13,459 nt of DNA. Origin: DATAES01 sp036257895 (GTDB taxonomy: Bacteria; Actinomycetota; Acidimicrobiia; Acidimicrobiales; JACDCH01). Position numbers and translations under genes: made by a program. Below the pieces are notes generated by a model. It was not told where the DNA came from and made no database searches. It saw only the letters and a list, made by a program, of their open reading frames with translations. The DNA is taken from assembly GCA_036257895.1 (NCBI GenBank), contig DATAES010000037.1:1-13459 (forward strand), given 5' to 3'. Shown here piece after piece: positions 1 to 6,665 of the stretch. The first letter of the stretch is position 1. The number at the start of each line of letters is the position of its first letter.

Positions 1-1843
1 CGACCGCAACCCAGTGTGTGGCGATCTCCGTAGCCGACGGGTTGTCTGTGTGCTCGAGCGTTTCCGCGATGCGCCGGTGGTGGATCGCCCTGCGAGTGGC
101 GCCGAGGCTGTCGTAGAGCGTGTGTTGCACGAGCGCGTGCGAGAAGCCGAAGCGACCGGCCCCGATTTCGCGGACGAGTGAGGCGTCGACTGCCACATCG
201 ATCGAGTCGAGCGCGCTCGCTTCGTCGACGCCGGCGACGTCAGCCAGCAGACCGAGATCGAACTCGCGACCGATGATCGCGCCGACGCTCAGCAACCGCA
301 GAGCCGGGTGGCCGAGCCGAGCGAGTCGCGCCGACAGGACGCTGCGCACGTTGTCGGGAGCAGCTACCGCATTGAGATCGACCTGGACTCGCCATCGACC
401 GTCATCGTCGACACCGATCACTTCCGTCTCGGCGAAGTGGCGGAGCACTTCGGTGGCGAAGAACGGGTTTCCGCCGGTCTCACCAGCCAGGTACCGGGCC
501 AAGGCCAATCCGTCTTCTCCGACGGCGTGGCCGCCGGCGATCTCGAGCAACTCCGTCAACTCCTGCTCGGTCAGACCCTCGACGCGAAGGTTGGTGACCG
601 CTGGGAGGCTCAGGAGGTCGGGGAGCAGTTCGCGGAAGTCGTTCTGACCGACGTCGGCGGTGCGATACGTCGTCACGATCATGCAGCGCGCCTGGCCGCG
701 GAGGCGGGCGAGACGACGAAGCAGCATCAACGTGCTGCGATCGGCCCAGTGGAGGTCGTCGAGCACGACCATCAGCGGTGTGTCGGTCGACGCCCGCTGC
801 ACGAGATCGGTGACCGCCGCCGCCAGCAACTGCCGTGCCGTTTCCTGGTCCAGCGGGTCGACTGGCGCGATGGCACCGATCCGCTCGGCCAGTCGAGGCG
901 CAAGTCGTCCGACTTCGCCCCCGTGTTTGGCCACGTGCTCGGCCAGCAACGCTCGTGGTGCCGCGCCGATGTACTGGTCGAGTGCGTCGCGAAAGGCTTC
1001 GTACGGAATCGCCAGCTCGTCGTCACATATGCCGTGCAGCACGGTCCAGCCTTCGGCGTGGGCCGCCGCGGCGGCGTGGGCCGCAAGGCTCGTCTTGCCC
1101 GCGCCAGGCTCGCCACCGAGCAACACGACTTGCGGCACGCCGGCCTCGGCTCGTGCTCTGAGTCGGCGCAGCAACGCAAGCTGCGTCGTTCGCCCGGCGA
1201 ACGGTGTTGCGGCTGCACTGACGATGGCCGGTGGAAGGGACCGTTCGGTCGAGTGGCGCACGTTGCGCGGTTCAGGCGCACGCTGCGTCCGCGTGTGATC
1301 GACGAGCTCATGGATCGGTTCGGGCTCACCGATGCCGCGCAGGGACTCTGTGCGCAGGAACACCAACTCGGTGCCGTCCGGTGCACCGCCCGCGAGTTGC
1401 GCGGTCGTGTCGCTGACGAGCACCTGTCCGCCGGTCGCGAGCGCCCGCAGCCTCGCCGCCCGATTGACGGTGAGGCCGTAGTAGTCGCGGTCACGTTCGA
1501 CGGCCTCGCCCGTGTGGATTCCGATCCGCACCCAGATCGGTGTTGAGGCGTCCCACGGCTCGGCGATCAGCGCGCGCTGAGCCGAACATGCAGCCGCGAG
1601 CGCGGCCGACGGCTGCGAGAACACAGCGAACGTGCTGTCACCCTCGCCCCGATGCTTCAGGAAGATCCCTCGATGGGATGTGACAGCGTCCCGAACGAGT
1701 TCGTCGTGGCGCTCGAGGGCCATCGCCATCGCGTCGGAGGACCGCTCCCAGAGCACGGTCGAGTCGACGACGTCCGTGAGGAGGAACGTCACGACGCCGG
1801 AGGGAAGGTCCGCTTCCCAGGCATCTAGGTCGACCGATGACAC
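1..1843 (-). CDS. Class III nucleotide cyclase / AAA ATPase signalling protein, C-terminus beyond the window
   Basis: The reverse strand reads without a stop from 1843 to the left edge (about 614 residues seen). Residues about 15-150 are a class III adenylate/guanylate cyclase domain: VTFLLTDVVDST with metal-type Asp24, RGEGDS with the second Asp69, then YYGLTVNRAARL with Asn127 and Arg131 in the transition-state positions. Residues about 215-400 are an ATPase: Walker A GGEPGAGKTS (from residue 243) and Walker B LMVVLDDLHWAD (about 356-367). The rest resembles the arm region of LuxR/AfsR-type multidomain regulators, so a C-terminal helical-repeat or HTH region may lie outside the window. The family couples cyclic-nucleotide synthesis or nucleotide binding to signalling. 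At the position of the usual adenine-selecting Lys there is Arg65, while Asp120 of the other base-contact position is kept, so activity and substrate are uncertain. I chose GTG 1843 because AGGGGG lies a few bases upstream; GTG 1858 and GTG 1894 are also in frame. It diverges from the oxidoreductase gene at 1986. Confidence 0.9.
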   Translation of the reverse strand, partial: MSSVDLDAWEADLPSGVVTFLLTDVVDSTVLWERSSDAMAMALERHDELVRDAVTSHRGIFLKHRGEGDSTFAVFSQPSAALAAACSAQRALIAEPWDASTPIWVRIGIHTGEAVERDRDYYGLTVNRAARLRALATGGQVLVSDTTAQLAGGAPDGTELVFLRTESLRGIGEPEPIHELVDHTRTQRAPEPRNVRHSTERSLPPAIVSAAATPFAGRTTQLALLRRLRARAEAGVPQVVLLGGEPGAGKTSLAAHAAAAAHAEGWTVLHGICDDELAIPYEAFRDALDQYIGAAPRALLAEHVAKHGGEVGRLAPRLAERIGAIAPVDPLDQETARQLLAAAVTDLVQRASTDTPLMVVLDDLHWADRSTLMLLRRLARLRGQARCMIVTTYRTADVGQNDFRELLPDLLSLPAVTNLRVEGLTEQELTELLEIAGGHAVGEDGLALARYLAGETGGNPFFATEVLRHFAETEVIGVDDDGRWRVQVDLNAVAAPDNVRSVLSARLARLGHPALRLLSVGAIIGREFDLGLLADVAGVDEASALDSIDVAVDASLVREIGAGRFGFSHALVQHTLYDSLGATRRAIHHRRIAETLEHTDNPSATEIATHWVAV

Positions 1844-1985
1844 TCGCGCCCCCTGCACACTCGACGACGTGGCTACGACGTCAGATCCCTCCACAGCCTA
1901 GGGTCTGGGCAGGGACGGACGGCCGACGGCGAGCATCGATGCCCGGCTGAAGGCACGTTCGTGCAACAGCGCGCGAAGCTCAGTC

Positions 1986-2498
1986 GTGATGTTGCGACGG
2001 TCCTTCAAGTTCGTTGGTGCGCTCGCCCTCGTGTTGTCCGCATGGTTTGCCTTCATCGTCGTCGCCATGCGGACGAAGTCGCCGCGGCTGCTCGGGGTTG
2101 TGCGCCGATTCAACCGGTCGTTCACGAACAAACTCCAGCGACGATCCGCCGGTACGCCTGGTGCATATGCGTCCGTGATCCGGCACCGGGGCCGCCGCTC
2201 CGGCCGCGAGTACGAGACCCCCATCGTTCCCTTCGCCACCGACGGAGGTTTCGTGATCGTGCTCCCGTACGGTCCGGACACCGACTGGGTCAAGAACGTG
2301 CTCAGCGCGGGCTCTGCAGTGCTCGTCACGGGCGGTGCCACACATGATCTCGATTGCCCCGAGGTCGTCGCGCTCGAGGCTGTCTACGACGCCTTCCCGG
2401 CCAACGAACAGCGCACGCATCGCTTGTTCAACGTCACGCAATGCCTGCAGCTCAGGCGAGTCGACCAGGCCGGCGTGGTCACGACAAGCGATCGCTGA
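1986..2498 (+). CDS. Membrane-anchored nitroreductase-family (Ddn-like) deazaflavin-dependent oxidoreductase
   Basis: This is a protein of 170 residues. A hydrophobic helix at about residues 8-28 follows basic residues (MLRRSFK) and suggests a membrane anchor. The remainder has the layout of the DUF385/Ddn family split beta-barrel: RHRGRRSGREYETPIVPF, then GGFVIVLPYGPDTDWVKNV, then GSAVLVTGGATHDL. Family members bind F420 (some bind FMN or haem) and reduce quinones or nitro compounds; the GRRSGR..ETP segment and the PYGxxxDWVKNV segment are the most family-typical parts. The true substrate cannot be inferred. The start is either GTG 1986 or the adjacent ATG 1989; only a weak GAAG lies upstream (1975-1978). 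The 142-base gap to the divergent cyclase gene must hold both promoters. No obvious operon partner: the next gene begins 138 bases downstream, after a small hairpin. Confidence 0.85.
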   Translation: MMLRRSFKFVGALALVLSAWFAFIVVAMRTKSPRLLGVVRRFNRSFTNKLQRRSAGTPGAYASVIRHRGRRSGREYETPIVPFATDGGFVIVLPYGPDTDWVKNVLSAGSAVLVTGGATHDLDCPEVVALEAVYDAFPANEQRTHRLFNVTQCLQLRRVDQAGVVTTSDR

Positions 2499-2509
2499 GC
2501 CGCAACTCG

Positions 2510-2524
2510 CACACCCGCGGTGTG
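2510..2524 (+). terminator. Short hairpin after the Ddn-like gene, possible weak terminator
   Basis: Perfect six-base arms CACACC (2510-2515) and GGTGTG (2519-2524) enclose a three-base loop, 11 bases after the stop codon at 2498. There is no T-run, so intrinsic termination is only a possibility. It is the only clear structure in the 138-base gap before the MMPL gene. Confidence 0.3.
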
Positions 2525-2623
2525 ACGCATGCGACACCGCGATGAGAACGAACTCCGCCGGACGTCCGATTGAATGCGGACACGGCCGCGTCGCCGCCCC
2601 GCCCCCGCCGTCGCAACACCGTC

Positions 2624-2629
2624 AAGGAG
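2624..2629 (+). promoter_or_regulatory. Ribosome binding site that fixes the MMPL start
   Basis: AAGGAG sits seven bases before ATG 2637. The frame is open further upstream (to 2574), but the extra 21 residues are rich in Arg and Pro and have no ribosome site, so 2637 is the likely start. Confidence 0.7.
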
Positions 2630-2636
2630 ATCGTCG

Positions 2637-4769
2637 ATGTTGACTCGCCTTGCCCGGACCTCGTTCCACCACCGTCGCGCTGTTGTCGGTTTGTGGGTGT
2701 TGGTCTTCGTGATCGCCATCGCGGCAGGATCCGCACTGGCCGGTGACTACGCCAAGTCGGGCCGGCTGCCGAACACCGACTCGCAGACTGCGTACGACCG
2801 GCTTGCACAGGACTTCCCCGCGCGCCACGGCGACGAGGGACAGATCGTGTTCGCAGACGTCCGGCAGAACCGTCCGGCCATCGATGCGTTCCTGGCCGAA
2901 GCGGCCACAGAGCCCGGTGTGATGGATGTCGCGCCGCTCCAGATCTCACCAGGGGGCGCTGTTGCGATCGCACCGATCACGATCGCGAACGACTCGGAGA
3001 CCGATCCGGCGGCCGTTGCTCGTCATCTCAAGGACCTGGCGCGTCCGCTGTCGGACCAAGGAGTCGACGTTCAGTTCGGGGGACAGTGGTTCAACGATGT
3101 CGAGCTTCCCGCAAGCGAAGTCATCGGCGTGCTCGCAGCGATCGTCGTCCTTCTGATCGCGTTCGGTTCGCTGATCGCGATGGGTCTCCCGATCGTGACG
3201 GCTCTCATCGGAATCGGCGTCTCCGCCGCCGGTATCGGTGTGCTGGCCAACGTCCTGAGCACTCCTGACTTCGCACCTCAGGTCGCAGCGATGATCGGAA
3301 TCGGCGTCGGCATCGACTACGCACTCTTCATCGTCACGCGATATCGCAACGCGCTGCATCGGACATCGTCACCGGAAGCGGCCGTGATCGAGGCGATGAA
3401 CACGTCGGGCCGAGCGGTCGTGTTCGCAGGCGTCACGGTGATGATCTCGGTGCTCGGCATCCTCCTGATGGGTCTGCCGTTCCTCCACGGTCTCGCAGTG
3501 GGCACATCGCTCGCCGTGTTCATCGCGGTGCTGGCCGCGATCACACTTCTGCCGGCGCTTCTCGGTTTCGCAGGAACGTCGATCGACCGATTCCGGGTCG
3601 GTCGGCGCAAGCAGCGCACCGGCGAGACCATGTGGCATCGCTGGGCGCGCGTCGTGCAGCGTCGTCCGGGTGTCATCGCAGCGGCCGGGCTGGCTGTCTT
3701 GCTCACACTCGCCGTGCCTGCGCTCGGACTCCGACTGGGCGGTGCCGACGCGAGCACGGATCCGCCGTCGAGCACGACGCACCAGGCCTACGAGCTGATC
3801 GCAACGGGGTTCGGGCCGGGCGCCAATGGACCGATCCTGGTCGTGGCTGACGCCTCGACGCCCGGTGCGGTCGACGGCCTGCCGAAGCTCATCGACACGT
3901 TGCGCGCCACGCCCGGTGTCGCATCCGTGAGCGACGCGACACTGAACCCGTCGGGAACCGCCGCGCTTGCCACGGTCGTCCCGCAGGCCGGGCCGCAGGA
4001 CGAGGCGACCCAACAGCTCGTCCATCACCTGCGCGACGACGTCGTGCCGCAAGCGACGGCAGGAACTGGGCTGTCCGTGACACTCGGCGGGCAGACCGCG
4101 AGCAACATCGACTTCGCCGACGTGATCGGCCAACGGCTGCCGATCTTTGTTGGCGCGGTGCTGACGCTGAGCTTCCTGCTCCTGCTCGTCGTCTTCCGCT
4201 CGCTGCTCGTTCCGCTCAAGGCCGTGATCATGAACCTGCTCTCGATCGGTGCGGCCTATGGCGTCATCGTCGCGATCTTCCAGTGGGGATGGGGCGCCGA
4301 TCTGCTCAATGTGAGCGCGGCACCAATCGAGCCATGGGTCCCGATGATGCTCTTCGCCATCGTTTTCGGGCTCTCGATGGACTACGAGGTGTTCCTGCTG
4401 AGTGCGATCCGCGAGGAATACGACCGCACCGGCGACAACGGAACCGCGGTCGCGGAAGGGCTTGCCGGGACGGCCCGCGTCATCACGGCGGCGGCGCTGA
4501 TCATGGTGTTCGTCTTCGGCAGCTTCGTGGTCGCTGACCTGCGCGCGCTGAAGCTCATCGGTCTGGGTCTTGCGGTCGCCGTGGCCATCGACGCCACGAT
4601 CGTCCGAGTGGTGCTCGTGCCCGCAACGATGGAGTTGCTCGGCGACGCCAACTGGTGGCTCCCTCGCTGGCTGCAGCGGGTGGTGCCACGCGTGCGCATC
4701 GAAGAGGCGACTATCGAAGGCGAGAGCTCGTCTGACCCCGAGAAGGAGCTCGTCGGCGCGGGGCGGTGA
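2637..4769 (+). CDS. MMPL/RND-family membrane transporter
   Basis: This 710-residue protein has the two-fold MMPL layout. TM1 is at about residues 15-34, followed by a first extracytoplasmic domain. A block of five hydrophobic helices starts near VIGVLAAIVVLLIAFGSLIA. A second single helix (VIAAAGLAVLLTLAVPALG), a second external domain and a second block of five helices follow, about 12 helices in all. Each block carries the paired Asp-Tyr of the proton-relay helix: GIGVGIDYALF (Asp227-Tyr228) and FGLSMDYEVFL (Asp582-Tyr583). Such proteins use the proton gradient to export lipids, polyketides or drugs. The length fits the short actinobacterial MMPL type; the long C-terminal extension of mycobacterial MmpL3 is absent. 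The substrate is unknown and no lipid-biosynthesis gene is adjacent. The 3' end overlaps the convergent minus-strand gene ending at 4711 by 59 bases. Confidence 0.93.
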   Translation: MLTRLARTSFHHRRAVVGLWVLVFVIAIAAGSALAGDYAKSGRLPNTDSQTAYDRLAQDFPARHGDEGQIVFADVRQNRPAIDAFLAEAATEPGVMDVAPLQISPGGAVAIAPITIANDSETDPAAVARHLKDLARPLSDQGVDVQFGGQWFNDVELPASEVIGVLAAIVVLLIAFGSLIAMGLPIVTALIGIGVSAAGIGVLANVLSTPDFAPQVAAMIGIGVGIDYALFIVTRYRNALHRTSSPEAAVIEAMNTSGRAVVFAGVTVMISVLGILLMGLPFLHGLAVGTSLAVFIAVLAAITLLPALLGFAGTSIDRFRVGRRKQRTGETMWHRWARVVQRRPGVIAAAGLAVLLTLAVPALGLRLGGADASTDPPSSTTHQAYELIATGFGPGANGPILVVADASTPGAVDGLPKLIDTLRATPGVASVSDATLNPSGTAALATVVPQAGPQDEATQQLVHHLRDDVVPQATAGTGLSVTLGGQTASNIDFADVIGQRLPIFVGAVLTLSFLLLLVVFRSLLVPLKAVIMNLLSIGAAYGVIVAIFQWGWGADLLNVSAAPIEPWVPMMLFAIVFGLSMDYEVFLLSAIREEYDRTGDNGTAVAEGLAGTARVITAAALIMVFVFGSFVVADLRALKLIGLGLAVAVAIDATIVRVVLVPATMELLGDANWWLPRWLQRVVPRVRIEEATIEGESSSDPEKELVGAGR

Positions 4770-5196
4770 CCGTGCGCAGCGCCCCCCACACGGGACTGTC
4801 GGCCGGCGCAACGATGCGGAGGCAGTGGGATTCGTCGTCGACTTCCCACACCAATGCGCGTGCCTCGCCGAGTCCCGCGCAGTCTGGACTCACTTCACGG
4901 AGTTCGGTGATCGCACCGGTTGCGACTTCGTAGCGCTCGCGCTTCGGTCCCGTGATGAGGATGACTCGGTGCCTCGTGGCTCGCATCCATCCCGCGCCGA
5001 CAGCGCCCTTCGAGTCGAGGACGTAGACGGGGCCTTGGCCGAGCTCTTCGTCGCCGGGTTGGTCATCGTCCGACTCGACCATGTCGCCCATGAGCTCCAG
5101 GAACATCTGCTCGAGGAGGCAGTCGTTGGCCAGCCGCGCCAGCCCTCCTCGCTCTGCCCGCGAGAGGAACTTCTGGCTTCGACGGAGTCGGCCCAC
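4711..5196 (-). CDS. Conserved-looking hypothetical protein, possibly with a small beta-rich (PH/GRAM-like) domain
   Basis: This protein has 161 residues and I do not recognise the family. Residues 1-45 look helical and charged (RSQKFLSRAERGGLARLAND). They are followed by an acidic stretch (ESDDDQPGDEE), then alternating hydrophobic strands such as ATRHRVILITGPKRERYEVA, which could be a PH- or GRAM-like fold (weak inference). The tail is Arg-rich (PRRRAP). There is no signal peptide or membrane helix, so it is probably cytoplasmic. GTG 5196 is the only usable start in the open frame (the in-frame stop lies near 5299), and GGAGAG lies just upstream, though with tight spacing. The last 59 bases lie inside the 3' end of the MMPL gene on the other strand. 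It follows the acyl-CoA dehydrogenase gene on the same strand after 101 bases, so co-transcription is possible. Confidence 0.6.
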   Translation of the reverse strand: MGRLRRSQKFLSRAERGGLARLANDCLLEQMFLELMGDMVESDDDQPGDEELGQGPVYVLDSKGAVGAGWMRATRHRVILITGPKRERYEVATGAITELREVSPDCAGLGEARALVWEVDDESHCLRIVAPADSPVWGALRTVTAPRRRAPSRGQTSSRLR

Positions 5197-5289
5197 GCTC
5201 TCCGAATCGGCCGCGACGCGACGCTCTTTAGGTGAGGTGTGTGCGCCCAGCTACTTCTGAGGTCGATGAGCGCGCAGACGTCGTCAGGT

Positions 5290-5301
5290 CTGACCGGTCA
5301 G
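5290..5301. repeat. 12-base perfect palindrome at the acyl-CoA dehydrogenase stop codon
   Basis: CTGACCGGTCAG is fully self-complementary and contains the stop codon of the acyl-CoA dehydrogenase gene. It could be a protein-binding site or a coincidence. It has no loop and no T-run, so it is not a good terminator. Confidence 0.35.
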
Positions 5302-6578
5302 CGGCGGCGAGATAGGTACTTCGCGTAGGCATCGGCCATCTCGCGCAGTTCGGGATCGGCCTGGAACCGCGGCTCGAACTTCTCCCACGCCTTTGCTCGT
5401 TTGGCAGGGAAGTACTCAGTCGGCCAGTAGCCCTCGTGCGGTCGGTAGTCCTTGAGCACGTTGCGGGCGACGGTGGCCTTGTGTACTTCGTCGACGCCGT
5501 CGGCGATCCCCATGGTCGGCGCGGCGGCGTACATCGCCTGGATCGGCGTGAGATCCGTCGTGCCCAGCGAGCCAAGGATGTGCAGTGCGTTGTAGGAGAC
5601 CTCGCGCAGGACCTTCGCCATCGTGTACTTCACGGCGGCGATGTCCGTGCGGCACTCCTGCGTGCTGCTGTTGTCGATCTTCCACGCGGTCTCGAGCACG
5701 AACAGCCGCAGCATCCGGATCGAGGCGTAGGAGTCCGCGATCTTCTCCTGCACCATCTGGTGCTCGGCGATGATCTTCCCGTGCGACTCGCGGCTGAGTG
5801 CCCGCTCGCACATCATGTCGAAGGCGAGCTTGCACTGCGCGATCGTGCGCATCGCGTGGTGGATGCGGCCACCGCCGAGCCGGCGCTGCGCGAGCACCTT
5901 GGCGCCGTCCTCGGGGCCGAGCAGGTGATCGAGTGGGACGTGCACGTCCTTGTAGATGATGTGGTTGTGGTTGCGAGGCTCGGGCATGATCTCGACGCCC
6001 GGTGTCTCGCGAGGCACGACGAACATCCCGTTGGTGCACATCACGAAGAGGATGTCGGCGACGCGACCCGCGCTCGTGAACCACTTCTCGCCGTTGATGA
6101 CCCACTCGTCGCCGTCACGGACGGCGTGCGTCTTGAACAGGTTCGGGTCTGAACCGCCCTGTGGCTCGGTCATCGAGTATGCGGACCACATCTCCTGGTT
6201 GAGCATCGGCGTCAGCCAACGCTCTTTCTGCTCCTCCGTGCCGTACGCCGCGAGCATCTCCATGTTCCCGGTGTCGGGCGCGGCGGCGCCGAACATCTGG
6301 GGGGCGGACGGATAACGCCCGAGGATCTCGTTCAGCAGCCCGAGCTTGAGCTGGCCGTAGCCGGGGCCGCCGAGCTCCTCGTCGAGGAAGATCGCCCAGA
6401 GATCCTGGTCCTTGACCTGGTCCTGCAGGCTCTTGACCAGCCCTCTGATCTTCGGCTCCTTCGATCGCACCGCGTACGGGAAGACGTACTCGAGCGGCTC
6501 GACCTCCTCCCGACAGAACTCCTCGACCCAGTCGAGCTTCTTCTGGAACTCCGGTTCGGTGGAGAAATCCCATGCCAT
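5298..6578 (-). CDS. Acyl-CoA dehydrogenase family protein (ACAD10/11-like)
   Basis: This is a 426-residue FAD enzyme that would introduce a 2,3-double bond into an acyl-CoA, passing electrons to ETF (not encoded here). The N-terminal helical domain (about 1-130) includes LDEELGGPGYGQLKLGLLNEI. The signature YSMTEPQGGSD (134-144) opens the beta domain, followed by DGDEWVINGEKWFTSAGRVAD. The C-terminal helical domain has RLGGGRIHHAMRTIAQCKLA and a GSLGTTDLTP segment. ADGVDEVHKATVAR (from about 359) resembles the segment that carries the catalytic acid in ACAD10/11-type members; I cannot say which residue is the base. Length is normal for the family. ATG 6578 begins MAWDF; the frame is open far upstream, but that part is antisense to the binding-protein gene and is not coding. 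No clear ribosome site precedes the ATG. CATAAG lies 10 bases upstream and could be a -10 box of a nearly leaderless transcript (speculative). It diverges from the operon starting at 6666. Confidence 0.92.
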   Translation of the reverse strand: MAWDFSTEPEFQKKLDWVEEFCREEVEPLEYVFPYAVRSKEPKIRGLVKSLQDQVKDQDLWAIFLDEELGGPGYGQLKLGLLNEILGRYPSAPQMFGAAAPDTGNMEMLAAYGTEEQKERWLTPMLNQEMWSAYSMTEPQGGSDPNLFKTHAVRDGDEWVINGEKWFTSAGRVADILFVMCTNGMFVVPRETPGVEIMPEPRNHNHIIYKDVHVPLDHLLGPEDGAKVLAQRRLGGGRIHHAMRTIAQCKLAFDMMCERALSRESHGKIIAEHQMVQEKIADSYASIRMLRLFVLETAWKIDNSSTQECRTDIAAVKYTMAKVLREVSYNALHILGSLGTTDLTPIQAMYAAAPTMGIADGVDEVHKATVARNVLKDYRPHEGYWPTEYFPAKRAKAWEKFEPRFQADPELREMADAYAKYLSRRR

Positions 6579-6619
6579 GGGCCCGAGCTTATGGGGACTC
6601 GGCACACGTCGACGCATCC

Positions 6620-6633
6620 TGAACGACGGTTCA
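6620..6633. promoter_or_regulatory. Operator-like palindrome between divergent promoters
   Basis: TGAAC-GACG-GTTCA is a perfect inverted repeat of five-base arms in the 87-base gap between the divergent acyl-CoA dehydrogenase and binding-protein genes. A site of this size and symmetry suits a TetR dimer. The right arm and its flank, ACGGTTCAGT (6626-6635), recur exactly at 12411-12420 in front of the amidohydrolase-TetR operon. A loose plus-strand promoter with -35 CTGAAC (6619-6624) and -10 TAGCTT (6642-6647), 17 bases apart, would be covered by it. Binding by the TetR protein encoded at 10475-11101 is inferred. Confidence 0.5.
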
Positions 6634-6653
6634 GTGCAATGTAGCTTTGCTTC

Positions 6654-6661
6654 AAAGGAGG
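6654..6661 (+). promoter_or_regulatory. Strong ribosome binding site fixing the binding-protein start
   Basis: AAAGGAGG lies four bases before ATG 6666. It matters because it supports a start that gives a protein without a signal peptide. Confidence 0.8.
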
Positions 6662-6665
6662 GGAG

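Noticed and set aside
308..1546. A long plus-strand open frame of 412 codons
   Set aside because: It is antisense to the clear cyclase/ATPase coding frame, and its translation has no recognisable motif. High GC content keeps the opposite frames open.
1933..1964. Palindrome GCATCGATGC (1933-1942) and inverted arms GCACG/CGTGC (1953-1964) in the cyclase/Ddn gap
   Set aside because: They are short, have almost no loop, show no relation to a promoter element I can place, and are likely chance in GC-rich DNA.
3369..4811. A 480-codon minus-strand open frame
   Set aside because: It lies opposite the MMPL gene. The translation is very rich in Arg, His, Asp and Glu, as expected for the antisense of a hydrophobic membrane protein.
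4570..5235. A 221-codon plus-strand frame across the MMPL end and the hypothetical gene
   Set aside because: Its first part is a shifted frame of the MMPL gene and the rest is antisense to the minus-strand gene, which has a better start. The hypothetical gene itself is only moderately supported, so I checked this alternative and found no motif.
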